This document shows, one piece after another, positions 23,869-32,317 of a DNA stretch of 64,000 nucleotides. The notes below the pieces were generated by a model. It saw only the letters and a list, made by a program, of their open reading frames with translations, was not told where the DNA came from and did no database searches. The translations under genes and the position numbers were made by a program. The stretch is from Alloalcanivorax sp036276955 (GTDB taxonomy: Bacteria > Pseudomonadota > Gammaproteobacteria > Pseudomonadales > Alcanivoracaceae), in the NCBI GenBank assembly GCA_036276955.1, contig DASUNW010000033.1, positions 16,275-80,274 of the forward strand, given 5' to 3'. Within the stretch, counting starts at the first letter, position 1. Each line of letters opens with the position of its first letter.

Positions 23869-23895
23869 AAAGGCGACCGGCCGGTCGCCTTTTTG
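23869..23895. terminator. Palindromic terminator after the acyl-CoA dehydrogenase gene
   Basis: AAAGGCGACCGG directly adjoins CCGGTCGCCTTT, followed by further T residues. It lies 27 bases beyond the stop of the minus-strand acyl-CoA dehydrogenase gene and upstream of fadL. Confidence 0.85.
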
Positions 23896-23921
23896 CGTTG
23901 CTTTTGCCAAGGGTGCGGCGA

Positions 23922-25067
23922 TCAGTCGGCCAGCAGGGCGCGGGCGATGATGTTCTTCATGATTTCATTGGTGCCGCCGTAGATGCGCTGTACACGGGCG
24001 TCGGCGTACATGCGCGCAATCGGGTATTCCCACATGTAGCCGTAGCCGCCGTGAAGCTGCAGGCACTCGTCGATGATCTCGCACTGCAGGTCGGTGACCC
24101 AGTACTTGGCGCCGGCGGCGGTGGGGATGTCCAGCTCCTTCTTGAGGTGCATTTCCAGGCAGCGGTCCACGTAGGCGCGGGCCACGTCGAGCTTGGTGCG
24201 TATCTCGGCGAGCTTGAACTGGGTGTTCTGGAAGTCGGCGACGCGCTGACCGAACGCCTTGCGCTCCTTCACGTACGCCAGGGTGTGCTCGAACGCGCTT
24301 TCCGCCATGGCCAGGCCGTTGATGGCGATGCCGAGGCGCTCCTGGGGCAGTTCCTGCATCAAGTAGATGAAGCCCATGCCTTCCTGACCGATCAGGTTTT
24401 CCACCGGCACTTTCACGTCCTGGAAGAACAGCTCCGAAGTGTCCTGGGCTTTCATGCCCACTTTCTTAAGGTTCTTGCCTTTCTGGAAGCCTTCCATGCC
24501 CTCTTCGACGATCAGCAGGCTGGTGCCCTTGGCGCCTTTGCTGGGGTCGGTCTTGGCCACCACGATCACGATGTCGGCGTTCTGGCCGTTGGTGATAAAG
24601 GTCTTGGAACCGTTGAGGATGTAGTGATCTTCGTCCTTCACGGCGGTGGTCTTGACGCCCTGCAGGTCGGAGCCGGCGCCGGGTTCGCTCATCGCGATGG
24701 CGCCGATCCGCTCGCCGGTGACCATCTTCGGCAGCAGGCGCTGCTTCATTTCTTCGGAACCGTAGTGCTCGATGTAGGGCGCCACGATTTCGGTGTGCAG
24801 GCCCCAGCCGATGCCGGTGAGGCCGGCGCGGGAGATCTCCTCGCTGACCACCACGCTGTAGAGGAAGTCGGCGTCGATGCCGCCGTACTCTTCGCTCACC
24901 ATCGGGCAAAGGAAACCCTGCTCACCGGCCTTGCGCCACAGCTCCTTGGGCACCTGGCCGGTCTCTTCCCACGCTTCATGGTGGGGGATGGCCTCGTTTT
25001 CCAGGAACTTGCGAACGGTATCGCGGAACGTTTCGTGGTCGGAACTGAACAGGGTACGGGGGATCAT
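23922..25067 (-). CDS. Acyl-CoA dehydrogenase
   Basis: FAD-dependent enzyme introducing the alpha-beta double bond of acyl-CoA, the first step of beta-oxidation. The 381-residue length is typical. Visible features are the FAD/substrate motif AMSEPGAGSDLQG, ILNGSKTFITNGQ, the arginine-rich KERKAFGQRVADFQ, QLHGGYGYMWEYP, and the C-terminal YGGTNEIM with the catalytic-base glutamate. Chain-length specificity cannot be read directly. It sits upstream of fadL, separated by a terminator. Confidence 0.95.
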   Translation of the reverse strand: MIPRTLFSSDHETFRDTVRKFLENEAIPHHEAWEETGQVPKELWRKAGEQGFLCPMVSEEYGGIDADFLYSVVVSEEISRAGLTGIGWGLHTEIVAPYIEHYGSEEMKQRLLPKMVTGERIGAIAMSEPGAGSDLQGVKTTAVKDEDHYILNGSKTFITNGQNADIVIVVAKTDPSKGAKGTSLLIVEEGMEGFQKGKNLKKVGMKAQDTSELFFQDVKVPVENLIGQEGMGFIYLMQELPQERLGIAINGLAMAESAFEHTLAYVKERKAFGQRVADFQNTQFKLAEIRTKLDVARAYVDRCLEMHLKKELDIPTAAGAKYWVTDLQCEIIDECLQLHGGYGYMWEYPIARMYADARVQRIYGGTNEIMKNIIARALLAD

Positions 25068-25162
25068 TGGGCTCTCCGGTTGACTCGAACTGGAGACAGA
25101 GTGTCTAGCCCCCGGGAACCGGGGGCAATGACCAAAACGCTCAAGAAGCGGCTTGCGCCGGC

Positions 25163-26251
25163 CTAGGCCAGATGCTCGCGGGCCAGGTAGTCCTGGGATT
25201 GCATTTCCAGCAGGCGCGAGCGGGTGCGTTCGAACTCGAACTCCAGGCGGCCGCCGGCGTAAAGGTCTTCGATCGGGGTTTCCGCCGCCACCACCAGTTT
25301 CACGCCGCGGTCATAGAATTCGTCGACCAGATTGATGAAACGGCGCGCGCGGTCGTCGCTGCCGGCGCCCATGCGCTCCACGCCGGAGATCAGCACGGTG
25401 TGGAATTCCCGCGCGATTTCGATGTAGTCGTTCTGGCTGCGCGGGCCGTCGCACAGGGCGCGGAAGTCGAACCAGACCACGTCGTCGGTGGATTTCACCG
25501 TGGCGATCTTGCGCCCCTCCACCAGGATGTTGCCCTGGTCGCGATGGCGGCCGTGCTCGGGCGCGAGGGCGGCGAAGCGCTCGGCCATGAAGCGGTCCGC
25601 CGCGGCGCCCAGCGGGCAGTGGAACAGTTCCGCCTGCTCCAGCAGGCGCAGGCGGTGGTCGTGGCCGCCGTCCACGTTCATCACCCGGGTGTGCTGCTTG
25701 AGCGCTTCGATGGCGGGCAGGAACCGGGCCCGTTGCAGCCCGTCCTTGTAAAGGCCGTCGGGCTCGATGTTGGAGGTGGTCACCAGGGTCACGCCATGAT
25801 CGAACAGGGTCTGCATCAAGGTGCCGAGGATCATGGCGTCGGTGATGTCGGTGACGAAGAATTCGTCGAAACACAGCACCCGATAGCGGGCCGCGAATGC
25901 CTTGGCGATGCTGGTGAGCGGGTTTTTTTCGCCCTGGCGGTCGCGCAGCTGGCGGTGCACTTTCTGCATGAAACGGTGGAAGTGCATGCGCCGCTTTTCC
26001 TCGAACGGCAGGCATTCGAAGAATACGTCCATCAGGTAGGTCTTGCCGCGCCCCACGCCGCCCCACATATACAGGCCCTTGTAGGGCTGGCGCTTGCTTT
26101 TGCGCAGCCGCGCCAGCAGCCCCTTGGCGGGCCGGTCTTCAAGCAGACGGTGGTACAGATGATCGAGCGCGCGGACCGCCTCTTCCTGGGCCGGGTCGCG
26201 CACGAATTCGGGGCGGGCCAGATCGGCCTGATACTTCTCGAGAGGCGTCAT
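25163..26251 (-). CDS. zapE: Cell division ATPase ZapE
   Basis: AFG1-type AAA ATPase that associates with the Z-ring. From ATG 26251 the protein is 362 residues, starting TPLEKYQADLA. Walker A is GGVGRGKTYLMD and Walker B LCFDEFFVTD, with a downstream VTTSNIEPDGLYKDGLQRARFLP arginine-containing segment typical of the family. A longer frame to 26323 adds an unconserved tail and is rejected. The neighbouring zapG also relates to division and envelope growth. Confidence 0.95.
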   Translation of the reverse strand: MTPLEKYQADLARPEFVRDPAQEEAVRALDHLYHRLLEDRPAKGLLARLRKSKRQPYKGLYMWGGVGRGKTYLMDVFFECLPFEEKRRMHFHRFMQKVHRQLRDRQGEKNPLTSIAKAFAARYRVLCFDEFFVTDITDAMILGTLMQTLFDHGVTLVTTSNIEPDGLYKDGLQRARFLPAIEALKQHTRVMNVDGGHDHRLRLLEQAELFHCPLGAAADRFMAERFAALAPEHGRHRDQGNILVEGRKIATVKSTDDVVWFDFRALCDGPRSQNDYIEIAREFHTVLISGVERMGAGSDDRARRFINLVDEFYDRGVKLVVAAETPIEDLYAGGRLEFEFERTRSRLLEMQSQDYLAREHLA

Positions 26252-26329
26252 GATGTCCCGGGATGATGAACGGCGGATCAATGTAGCGTTCCCGGGCCAG
26301 GGTGACAAGACGGCCCGGGACACGCCCTG

Positions 26330-26959
26330 TCAGGGTAGCCGGGAGGCGGCCACTTCCCGCAGGTTGACCAGCTGGCCGTGGAAAAAGTGGCCGCTGTCCG
26401 GAAAACGGATCAAATCCGGCGCCAATACGGTGGTCTCCGCCCAGCGGAACACCTTGTCGGCGGGCACCACTTCGTCGTCTTCACCTTGCACCACGGTCAC
26501 CGGGCAACCCACCTTCTCGATCGCCTCGAAACCGTAGTGGTGCACCGGCGGCGCCACCAGGAACAGCGCCGCCGGCGCCTCGCCGTTGGCGGCCAGCACT
26601 TCCGCGCCGCGCGCCGCCACGAAGCTGCCGAACGAGAAGCCGGCCAGCCACAGGGGCGTGTTGGGGTACTTCTTGGTGAGCCAGCGGTGCACGGCGATCA
26701 GGTCTTCCACTTCGCCGATGCCGTCGCTGTAGGCGCCCTGGCTTTCGCCGACGCCACGGAAGTTGAAGCGCAGGGCGGCGGCGCCGGCGTCACGGGCGGC
26801 GCGGATCAGGGTGGTCACCACTTTGTTGTCCATGGTGCCGCCGAATTGCGGATGAGGGTGGCAGACGATGGCGATCATGGCAGGGTTTTCCGTTTCCCCT
26901 TCGAGCACCGCTTCCAGGGTGCCTTCCGGACCCTCCAGGGCCAGCCGGTCACGACTCAT
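26330..26959 (-). CDS. Alpha/beta hydrolase (dienelactone-hydrolase-like)
   Basis: 209-residue serine-type hydrolase fold. Visible are the early HPHPQFGGTMDNK loop, the RFNFRGVGESQG segment, the nucleophile elbow GFSFGS (serine near residue 107), an acid within GEDDEVVP, and the terminal histidine in SGHFFHG. GGAGG lies five bases before ATG 26959. The YpfH/PA-type small hydrolases share this pattern; the substrate is unknown. It precedes zapE with a 78-base gap. Confidence 0.9.
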   Translation of the reverse strand: MSRDRLALEGPEGTLEAVLEGETENPAMIAIVCHPHPQFGGTMDNKVVTTLIRAARDAGAAALRFNFRGVGESQGAYSDGIGEVEDLIAVHRWLTKKYPNTPLWLAGFSFGSFVAARGAEVLAANGEAPAALFLVAPPVHHYGFEAIEKVGCPVTVVQGEDDEVVPADKVFRWAETTVLAPDLIRFPDSGHFFHGQLVNLREVAASRLP

Positions 26960-27045
26960 GGTTTCCTCCCGATACAATTTCCGGGCCGCTTTTCTTGGCG
27001 CGGCAACTAGGACTGTGCTGCAATGTGCTGGCTAAGGAGTATGAC

Positions 27046-27567
27046 ATGGATATGCTGACAACCCACCTGCTCTCTTTCCTCGCCGGCCTGGTGGCCGGCG
27101 CCGCTGCTTTATACTGGCTGCTGCCCGCGCGGCGCCAGGGCAGCCAGTTGATTCGCGAGCGCGACGAAGCCCGCAATGCGCTCAACCACTACCGCGATCG
27201 GGTAGACCGCCATTTTCTGGAGACCGCCGACCTGGTCAACGATTTGACCCAGTCGTACCGGGCGGTGCATCAGCACCTGTCCCAGGGGGCCCACGGCTTG
27301 TGCAGCGAAGCGGGGCGCCGCAAGGCGGCGGCGAAGAGTCTGGACGCGGCCTTCGAGCCGGATACGCCGGCGTCGCAGCCGCTGGATTACGCCCCCAAGG
27401 CTCAGGGCACGCTGTCCGAGGATTTCGGGCTGGGCAAGAAAAAAGCGGACGGGCCCTACAGCCCGGTGGGCGACGACGAGGAAGAGGAGCCCTCCGTGGT
27501 GGTGGCGCCGCCACGCGATTACGCGGATGTGGGCAGTGATGACGACGACAGCGACAAGCCGCGCTAA
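27046..27567 (+). CDS. zapG: Z-ring-associated protein ZapG (YhcB, DUF1043)
   Basis: Inner-membrane protein with one N-terminal transmembrane segment (LLSFLAGLVAGAAALYWLL). A charged coiled-coil domain follows (SQLIRERDEARNALNHYRDRVDRHFLETADLVNDL), then a long acidic, proline-rich tail. In E. coli the homologue links cell division and envelope growth. It has 173 residues from ATG 27046, which has AAGGAG six bases upstream. The stop codon lies inside the terminator stem. Confidence 0.9.
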   Translation: MDMLTTHLLSFLAGLVAGAAALYWLLPARRQGSQLIRERDEARNALNHYRDRVDRHFLETADLVNDLTQSYRAVHQHLSQGAHGLCSEAGRRKAAAKSLDAAFEPDTPASQPLDYAPKAQGTLSEDFGLGKKKADGPYSPVGDDEEEEPSVVVAPPRDYADVGSDDDDSDKPR

Positions 27568-27600
27568 TAAAAAACCCGGCCTTGAGCCGGGTTTTTTATT
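27566..27600. terminator. Rho-independent terminator of zapG
   Basis: AATAAAAAACCCGGC pairs with GCCGGGTTTTTTATT across a 5-base loop (CTTGA). Arms are perfect with T-runs on both strands, so it can work bidirectionally. Confidence 0.95.
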
Positions 27601-27611
27601 AGCGCCGAACC

Positions 27612-27645
27612 GTAGGTCGGGTTAGGCCAAAGACCGTAACCCGAC
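27612..27645. repeat. GTAGGTCGGGTT inverted repeat element
   Basis: GTAGGTCGGGTTAGGCC...GTAACCCGAC, followed by CAGACCGTGTCGCACA, a phrase also duplicated in the copy near 41200. It lies between the zapG terminator and the 3' end of sat. Confidence 0.85.
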
Positions 27646-27663
27646 AGACCGTGTCGCACAAGC

Positions 27664-28878
27664 TTAGCGGGCCGAGTGGCCTTTCAGCTCCACCTTCACT
27701 TTTTCGTGCTCTTCCAGGCCCTGGTAGTAGCGGCGCAGCACTTCCAGCACTTCCGGACGGCTGAAGTTATCCGGCACCTCGCCGCCTTCGCTGAGCAGCT
27801 TGCGCAGCTTGGTGCCGCTGACCAGCACGCGGTCGTCGGCGGTGTGTGGGCAGGTGCGCATGCTGGCCATGGTGCCGCACTTGTCGCACCAGAAGGTCCA
27901 GTCGATTTTCAGCGGTTGGGTGATCAGCGCGTCGTCGGGGATCTCATCGAAGATGTGGTGGGCGTCGAACGGCCCGTAGTAATCGCCCACACCGGCGTGG
28001 TCACGGCCGACGATCAGGTGCGAGCAGCCGTAGTTCTGACGGAACAGGGCGTGCAGCAGCGCCTCGCGGGGGCCGGCGTAGCGCATGTCCAGCGGGTAGC
28101 CGGACTGCACCACGGTGTTTTCCACGAAGTAATGCTCGACCAGGGTGCCGATCGCTTCCTGGCGCACTTCCGCCGGAATATCACCGGGCTTCAGGTTGCC
28201 CAGCAGCGAATGCACCATCACGCCGTCGCAGATTTCGATGGCGATTTTCGCCAGGTGCTCGTGGGAGCGGTGCATGGGGTTGCGGGTCTGGAAGGCGGCC
28301 ACGCTTTTCCAGCCGCGCTGGTCGAACATGGCGCGGGTTTCGGTGGGGGTCATGTAGATGCCGGCGTACTTCTGCGGGAAGTCGCCCTGGCTGAACACCT
28401 TCACCGGACCGGCCAGGTTGACGTCGCCCTGGGCGAGGACCATTTTTACGCCCGGGTGCTCTTCGTCGGTGGTCTTGAACACCTGCTGGCACTCGTGGGC
28501 CTTGTCGATGGTGTACTTCTCGTTGACCACCATGGCGCCCATGATGTCGCCGTTGTCATCCACCAGCGCCACTTCGGCGCCGTCGGCCAGGCCGTCGGCG
28601 GTGGCCTGGTCGGTGGACAGAGTGATCGGGATCGGCCAGAACACGCCGTTGGCCAGCGCCATGTTGTCGCACACGCCCTGCCAGTCGGCCTTGCCCATGA
28701 ACCCGTCCAGCGGGGTGAAACCGCCGATGCCGAGCATGATCAGGTCGCCGCGCTCGCGGGAACTGAGGGTGATTTTCGGCAACGCCTCGGCGGCGGCCAG
28801 CGCGCTTTCCCGTTCCGCGCCTTCCAGCAGCAGAATGTTCAGCGTCTCGCTGCCGTGGGGTTTCACCAATTGCGACAT
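27664..28878 (-). CDS. sat: Sulfate adenylyltransferase (single-chain ATP sulfurylase)
   Basis: Activates sulfate with ATP to adenosine 5'-phosphosulfate, the first step of sulfate assimilation. This is the homomeric Sat type, not CysD/CysN. Motifs are QTRNPMHRSHE (nucleotide-binding), GRDHAGVGDYYG, and a CDKC...CPH cysteine/histidine cluster near residue 315 as seen in zinc-carrying bacterial Sat. ATG 28878 is preferred over a GTG two codons upstream because AGGGAG lies five bases before it. A TATAAT -10 box is at 28921-28926. 404 residues. Confidence 0.95.
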   Translation of the reverse strand: MSQLVKPHGSETLNILLLEGAERESALAAAEALPKITLSSRERGDLIMLGIGGFTPLDGFMGKADWQGVCDNMALANGVFWPIPITLSTDQATADGLADGAEVALVDDNGDIMGAMVVNEKYTIDKAHECQQVFKTTDEEHPGVKMVLAQGDVNLAGPVKVFSQGDFPQKYAGIYMTPTETRAMFDQRGWKSVAAFQTRNPMHRSHEHLAKIAIEICDGVMVHSLLGNLKPGDIPAEVRQEAIGTLVEHYFVENTVVQSGYPLDMRYAGPREALLHALFRQNYGCSHLIVGRDHAGVGDYYGPFDAHHIFDEIPDDALITQPLKIDWTFWCDKCGTMASMRTCPHTADDRVLVSGTKLRKLLSEGGEVPDNFSRPEVLEVLRRYYQGLEEHEKVKVELKGHSAR

Positions 28879-28987
28879 GTTCACTCCCTAAATGGTCGGT
28901 TGTGTCTGTGATGGCGGCGAATTATACCGGCCCGTGTCCGGGGCCCTCCACCGCTGCTAAGAACTTTCGGTTTGGTGCTTATAAGAT

Positions 28988-29399
28988 AAGCTGCAAGCTT
29001 CAAGCTACAAGCTGCAAGCTGGCCGTGCTAGAGTCGGGGCCATGCCGCTGCCCGGACGCTGGCAAGTTGAAAATCAGCCGTGCCGGCGGTGGGGCCGTGC
29101 GACCGTTGGCCGCGATACAGGATGCAGGATTCAGGATACAGGGGCGATGCTTGAGCGGGTTTATGCGGCGTTGCTTTTCTGCAAGGCTTAAATTGCGCTG
29201 AAGCAATTTAGCGCGGCGTAGAGTCGGGCCGTTCTCTCCCGCCTGTCCCGCGCTGCATCCTGTATCCTGCATCCTGTATCGGTCGGCGAAAGCCGTCCCC
29301 GGCCTGGCCGCCAGCACGGTCCGCCTTTTTCAACTTGCAACTTGCTAACGCCTGGGCAGCGGCACGGCCATTACTCCAGCACGGCCAACTTGCAGCTAA
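28988..29399. repeat. Full nested heptamer palindrome (outer AAGCTNC, then CAAGTTG, then GATNCAG)
   Basis: Five AAGCTNC-type heptamers in tandem (28988-29022), a GGCCGTGC/GGGGCCATGCC segment (to 29046), a CAAGTTG remnant (29061-29073) and a tandem GATNCAG array (29113-29143) lead into a core of about 110 bases. The layers then return in reverse order and orientation: GATNCAG (29254-29280), CAAGTTG (29331-29347), GGCACGGCC...GCACGGCC (29361-29386), and an AAGCTNC remnant abutting the TGA of the lipid kinase gene. It fills the gap between sat and that gene. Open frames inside are not genes. Confidence 0.88.
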
Positions 29400-30263
29400 T
29401 CACGCCCAGGGCACGCGCAGCTTGACCGGCGCCGGCTCCAGCTCGATGTCGGCGGGCAGCCAGCCGACCGGGTCGCCGTCGGCCTGGACCGGCTCCAGGC
29501 TGGCGGCGGTGACGGTGACTTTTTCGGCGCTCAGCGAGGCCACGCCGTCGACACGCTCCATGCGCCCCACCACCAACGCCGCCAGGCAACGCAGCAGGAA
29601 TCCCAGGCCCGGGCGCTGGAACATCAGCACCTGCAGGCTGCGCTTGGAAAGCCCCGCATCGCGGCTGAGCACGAAGCTGCCGCCGTAATAGCGACCATTG
29701 GTGATCACCGCCGAAAAGCAGTCCAGCGGACGGCCATCCACGGTGATCCGGTATCGCACCTGACCGTAGCGGAACAGCTGGCGGATCATGCTGATCACAT
29801 AGGCCAGCTTGCCCAGCCGGCGCTTCAGGATCAGGTCCACCTGGTCGACCACCCAGGCGTCGTAGCCGATGCCGGCCATCACCATGAAGCGGCGGCCGTT
29901 CAGCCGCGCCGGGGTGACGTGCAGGGTGCGCCCCTCGAGCACCACCTTGGCGGCGGCTTCCGGACGCCGGGGTATCGACAGCTCCCGGGACAGCACGTTG
30001 GCGGTGCCGATCGGAAACAGCGCCAGCGACACGCCCGGATGAAGGCCGTTGATCACGTCGTTGGTGGTGCCGTCACCACCGGCCGCCACCACGCACTCGC
30101 CCTGATCCTCCAGGCCACGCAGATAGCGGGTGGCATCCCCCGGGGCGCGGGTGTGGTAAAGCCGCACCTTGCCACCGCCCTCTTCCAGCGCGCGCACGAA
30201 ATGGCGCAGCCGCCGCTCCCTGCCGCCCCCGGCGGTAGGGTTGTAAATCACCGTGATGTTCAT
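29400..30263 (-). CDS. Diacylglycerol/lipid kinase family protein (YegS/DagK-like)
   Basis: Soluble or peripheral lipid kinase of the DAGK catalytic domain family. It has 287 residues. The start VIYNPTAGGGRERRLRHF, the nucleotide-binding GGDGTTNDVINGL and PIGTANVLSREL are standard. Later come GYDAWVVDQVD and the NGRYYGG segment. The lipid substrate is unknown. Its stop touches the nested palindrome at 29399. It lies 30 bases after the Nif3-like gene on the same strand. Confidence 0.9.
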   Translation of the reverse strand: MNITVIYNPTAGGGRERRLRHFVRALEEGGGKVRLYHTRAPGDATRYLRGLEDQGECVVAAGGDGTTNDVINGLHPGVSLALFPIGTANVLSRELSIPRRPEAAAKVVLEGRTLHVTPARLNGRRFMVMAGIGYDAWVVDQVDLILKRRLGKLAYVISMIRQLFRYGQVRYRITVDGRPLDCFSAVITNGRYYGGSFVLSRDAGLSKRSLQVLMFQRPGLGFLLRCLAALVVGRMERVDGVASLSAEKVTVTAASLEPVQADGDPVGWLPADIELEPAPVKLRVPWA

Positions 30264-30293
30264 GCGTTCCCGTACTGCCGAAGAGGTGCTGCC

Positions 30294-31052
30294 CTACACC
30301 GGGTTATCAATGTCGATGAAGATGTGTTCCAGGCCATATTCATCGGCGAGCCAGTCGCCCACCGCTTGCACCCCGTAACGCTCGGTGGCGTGGTGGCCGC
30401 AGGCGAAGTAATGGATGCCGGTTTCGCGGGCGAAATGGGTAGTGGGTTCGGAAATCTCACCGCTCAGGTAGGCGTCCACGCCCAGGGCGCGGGCCTGTTC
30501 GATAAAGCCCTGGGCGGCGCCGGTGCACCAGGCCAGGGTTTCGATTTCGTCCTCGCCGTCGCCGATGTGCAGTGCTTCGCGGCCCAGCACCGACTCCACG
30601 TGCACGGCGAAATCGCGGGCGCTCATCGGGTCGTCCAGGCGCCCCACATTGCCGATGGACAGCGGGTTGTCCGCCTCCATGCCGCCTTCGACGCGCAGCC
30701 CCAGCCGCCGCGCGAGCTGGGCATTGTTACCCAGTTGCGGGTGCGCATCCAGCGGCAGGTGGTAAGCGAACAGGCTGATGTCGTGGCGCAACAGGCTTTG
30801 CAGGCGCTGCTTTTTCATGCCGCGCACACGCTGGTCTTCGTTTTTCCAGAAGTAGCCGTGATGCACGAAGATGGCGTCCGCCTCTTCGACGATCGCCGCA
30901 TCGATCAACGCCTGGCAGGCGGTAACGCCGGTCACCAGGCGCCGCACCTGCTCACGGCCTTCCACCTGAAGCCCGTTGGGGCAGTAGTCGCGGAAACGAT
31001 GAGGCTGCAGCTCGTCGTCGAGCACACGCAGCAAATGATCGCGTTTCAGCAT
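30294..31052 (-). CDS. Nif3-like dinuclear metal center protein (YbgI family)
   Basis: Member of the conserved NIF3/YbgI family, ring-shaped hexamers binding two metal ions per subunit; the role is unsettled. It has 252 residues. Metal-ligand-type residues are in FVHHGYFWKNED, YHLPLDAHP, SGEISEPTTHFARE and GHHATERYG. In many gammaproteobacteria this gene lies beside the DegS/AlgW-type protease gene, as here (divergent, 63-base gap). Identification as a family is secure. Confidence 0.93.
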   Translation of the reverse strand: MLKRDHLLRVLDDELQPHRFRDYCPNGLQVEGREQVRRLVTGVTACQALIDAAIVEEADAIFVHHGYFWKNEDQRVRGMKKQRLQSLLRHDISLFAYHLPLDAHPQLGNNAQLARRLGLRVEGGMEADNPLSIGNVGRLDDPMSARDFAVHVESVLGREALHIGDGEDEIETLAWCTGAAQGFIEQARALGVDAYLSGEISEPTTHFARETGIHYFACGHHATERYGVQAVGDWLADEYGLEHIFIDIDNPV

Positions 31053-31115
31053 GGAGGTCTCCCTGCTACTATTGCGCGCAGTCTACATGATTCGCGGGGG
31101 CGGAGGCTTGGATAA

Positions 31116-32246
31116 GTGGTAACAGGCCCGTTATTGAAACTGTTTCGTTTTCTGGCATTGCCGGTGGCCGCCGGCCTGGTCGCCGGCCTGGCGGTGCTGT
31201 GGTGGTACGAGCACGGCCCGGGTAGGCGCGACGCCAGTGCGCCGGTGGCCGCCAATGCCCCCCGGGCGGACAGCTATGCCTATGCGGTGACCCGGGCGGC
31301 GCCCGCCGTGGTCAACGTCTACACCACACAGATCGTCACCCGTGGCGGAGGGCAGTTCAGCGACGACCCGCTGTTCAACCGCTTCATGGAACGGCCGCGC
31401 CGGGAGCGCGCTCTGGCCAGCTTGGGCTCCGGGGTGCTGGTGTCGTCCAAGGGTTATGTGCTGACCAGCTACCATGTGATCCGCGACGCGGATGAAATCC
31501 TGGTCGCCCTGCGCGACGGCCGCGACGCCCCCGCGCGGGTAGTGGGCACCGATCCGGAGACCGATCTGGCGCTGTTGCAGATCGCGCTGGAAGACCTCCC
31601 GCAGATCGAGCTGAACGGCCCCCAACCGGTGAGCGTGGGCGATGTGGTACTGGCCATCGGCAACCCGCTGGGCGTCGGCCAGACGGTATCCATGGGCATC
31701 GTGAGCGCTACCGGGCGGTCCCGTTTAGGTATCGCCACGTTCGAAAATTTCATCCAGACCGATGCTGCCATCAACCGGGGCAACTCCGGTGGTGCATTGA
31801 TTGATACACGCGGGCACCTGATCGGCATCAACACCGCCATCCTGTCTTCGGACGGTAACTGGCAGGGGATAGGCTTCGCCACCCCGGCGTCGATCGCCAG
31901 CAAGGTGATGTCGGACCTGATCGAACATGGCCGCGTAATCCGCGGCTATCTGGGCGTCACGGTGCAGGACATCACTCCAACCCTGGCGGAAACCTTCGGC
32001 ATGAACGACGTGATCGGCGGCGTGGTCACCGAGGTGGTGTCCGACAGCCCGGCCCAGAAGGCCGGTCTGCGGGCCGGCGACGTGCTGGTGGGCGTCAACG
32101 GCGAGACCATGAAAGACGGCTACGAGGCGATGAACCGCATCGTGGGCGCCCAGCCAGGCACCACACTGACCCTCAACGTGCTCCGCAACACGCAGCAGCT
32201 GTCGCTGGACGTCACCATCGGCACCCGCCCGCCGGCCGGCGAATAA
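31116..32246 (+). CDS. DegS/AlgW-type periplasmic serine protease
   Basis: Membrane-anchored HtrA-family protease. One N-terminal transmembrane segment (about residues 10-29) is followed by a trypsin-like domain with the catalytic triad His (TSYHVI), Asp (ETDLALL) and Ser (NRGNSGGAL). A single PDZ domain (about 275-370) ends the protein. The one-PDZ, anchored layout is that of DegS/AlgW, which senses misfolded porins and starts sigma-E signalling by cutting the anti-sigma factor. The start is a GTG at 31116. 376 residues. The neighbourhood (murA, mlaC, nif3) fits AlgW. Confidence 0.92.
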   Translation: MVTGPLLKLFRFLALPVAAGLVAGLAVLWWYEHGPGRRDASAPVAANAPRADSYAYAVTRAAPAVVNVYTTQIVTRGGGQFSDDPLFNRFMERPRRERALASLGSGVLVSSKGYVLTSYHVIRDADEILVALRDGRDAPARVVGTDPETDLALLQIALEDLPQIELNGPQPVSVGDVVLAIGNPLGVGQTVSMGIVSATGRSRLGIATFENFIQTDAAINRGNSGGALIDTRGHLIGINTAILSSDGNWQGIGFATPASIASKVMSDLIEHGRVIRGYLGVTVQDITPTLAETFGMNDVIGGVVTEVVSDSPAQKAGLRAGDVLVGVNGETMKDGYEAMNRIVGAQPGTTLTLNVLRNTQQLSLDVTIGTRPPAGE

Positions 32247-32247
32247 A

Positions 32248-32317
32248 AAGCGGCAAGCTGCAAGCAGGCCGTGCTGGAGTACGGCCTGCTTGGAGAGCTT
32301 GGAGCTTGCTGGCTGGC
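32248..32317. repeat. Two-layer heptamer palindrome between convergent genes
   Basis: An outer AAGCTGC-type arm (32251-32265), then AGGCCGT-N8-ACGGCCT (about 32266-32290), and a mirrored outer arm made of AGCTTGG-type units up to the TGA of hisC at 32318. No CAAGTTG or GATNCAG layers are present, so this is a small member of the nested family. It may terminate the protease gene and hisC. Confidence 0.78.

Noticed and set aside
28902..29317. Short open frames on both strands between sat and the lipid kinase gene
   Set aside because: They read through the nested palindrome and repeat its heptamers; no ribosome sites.
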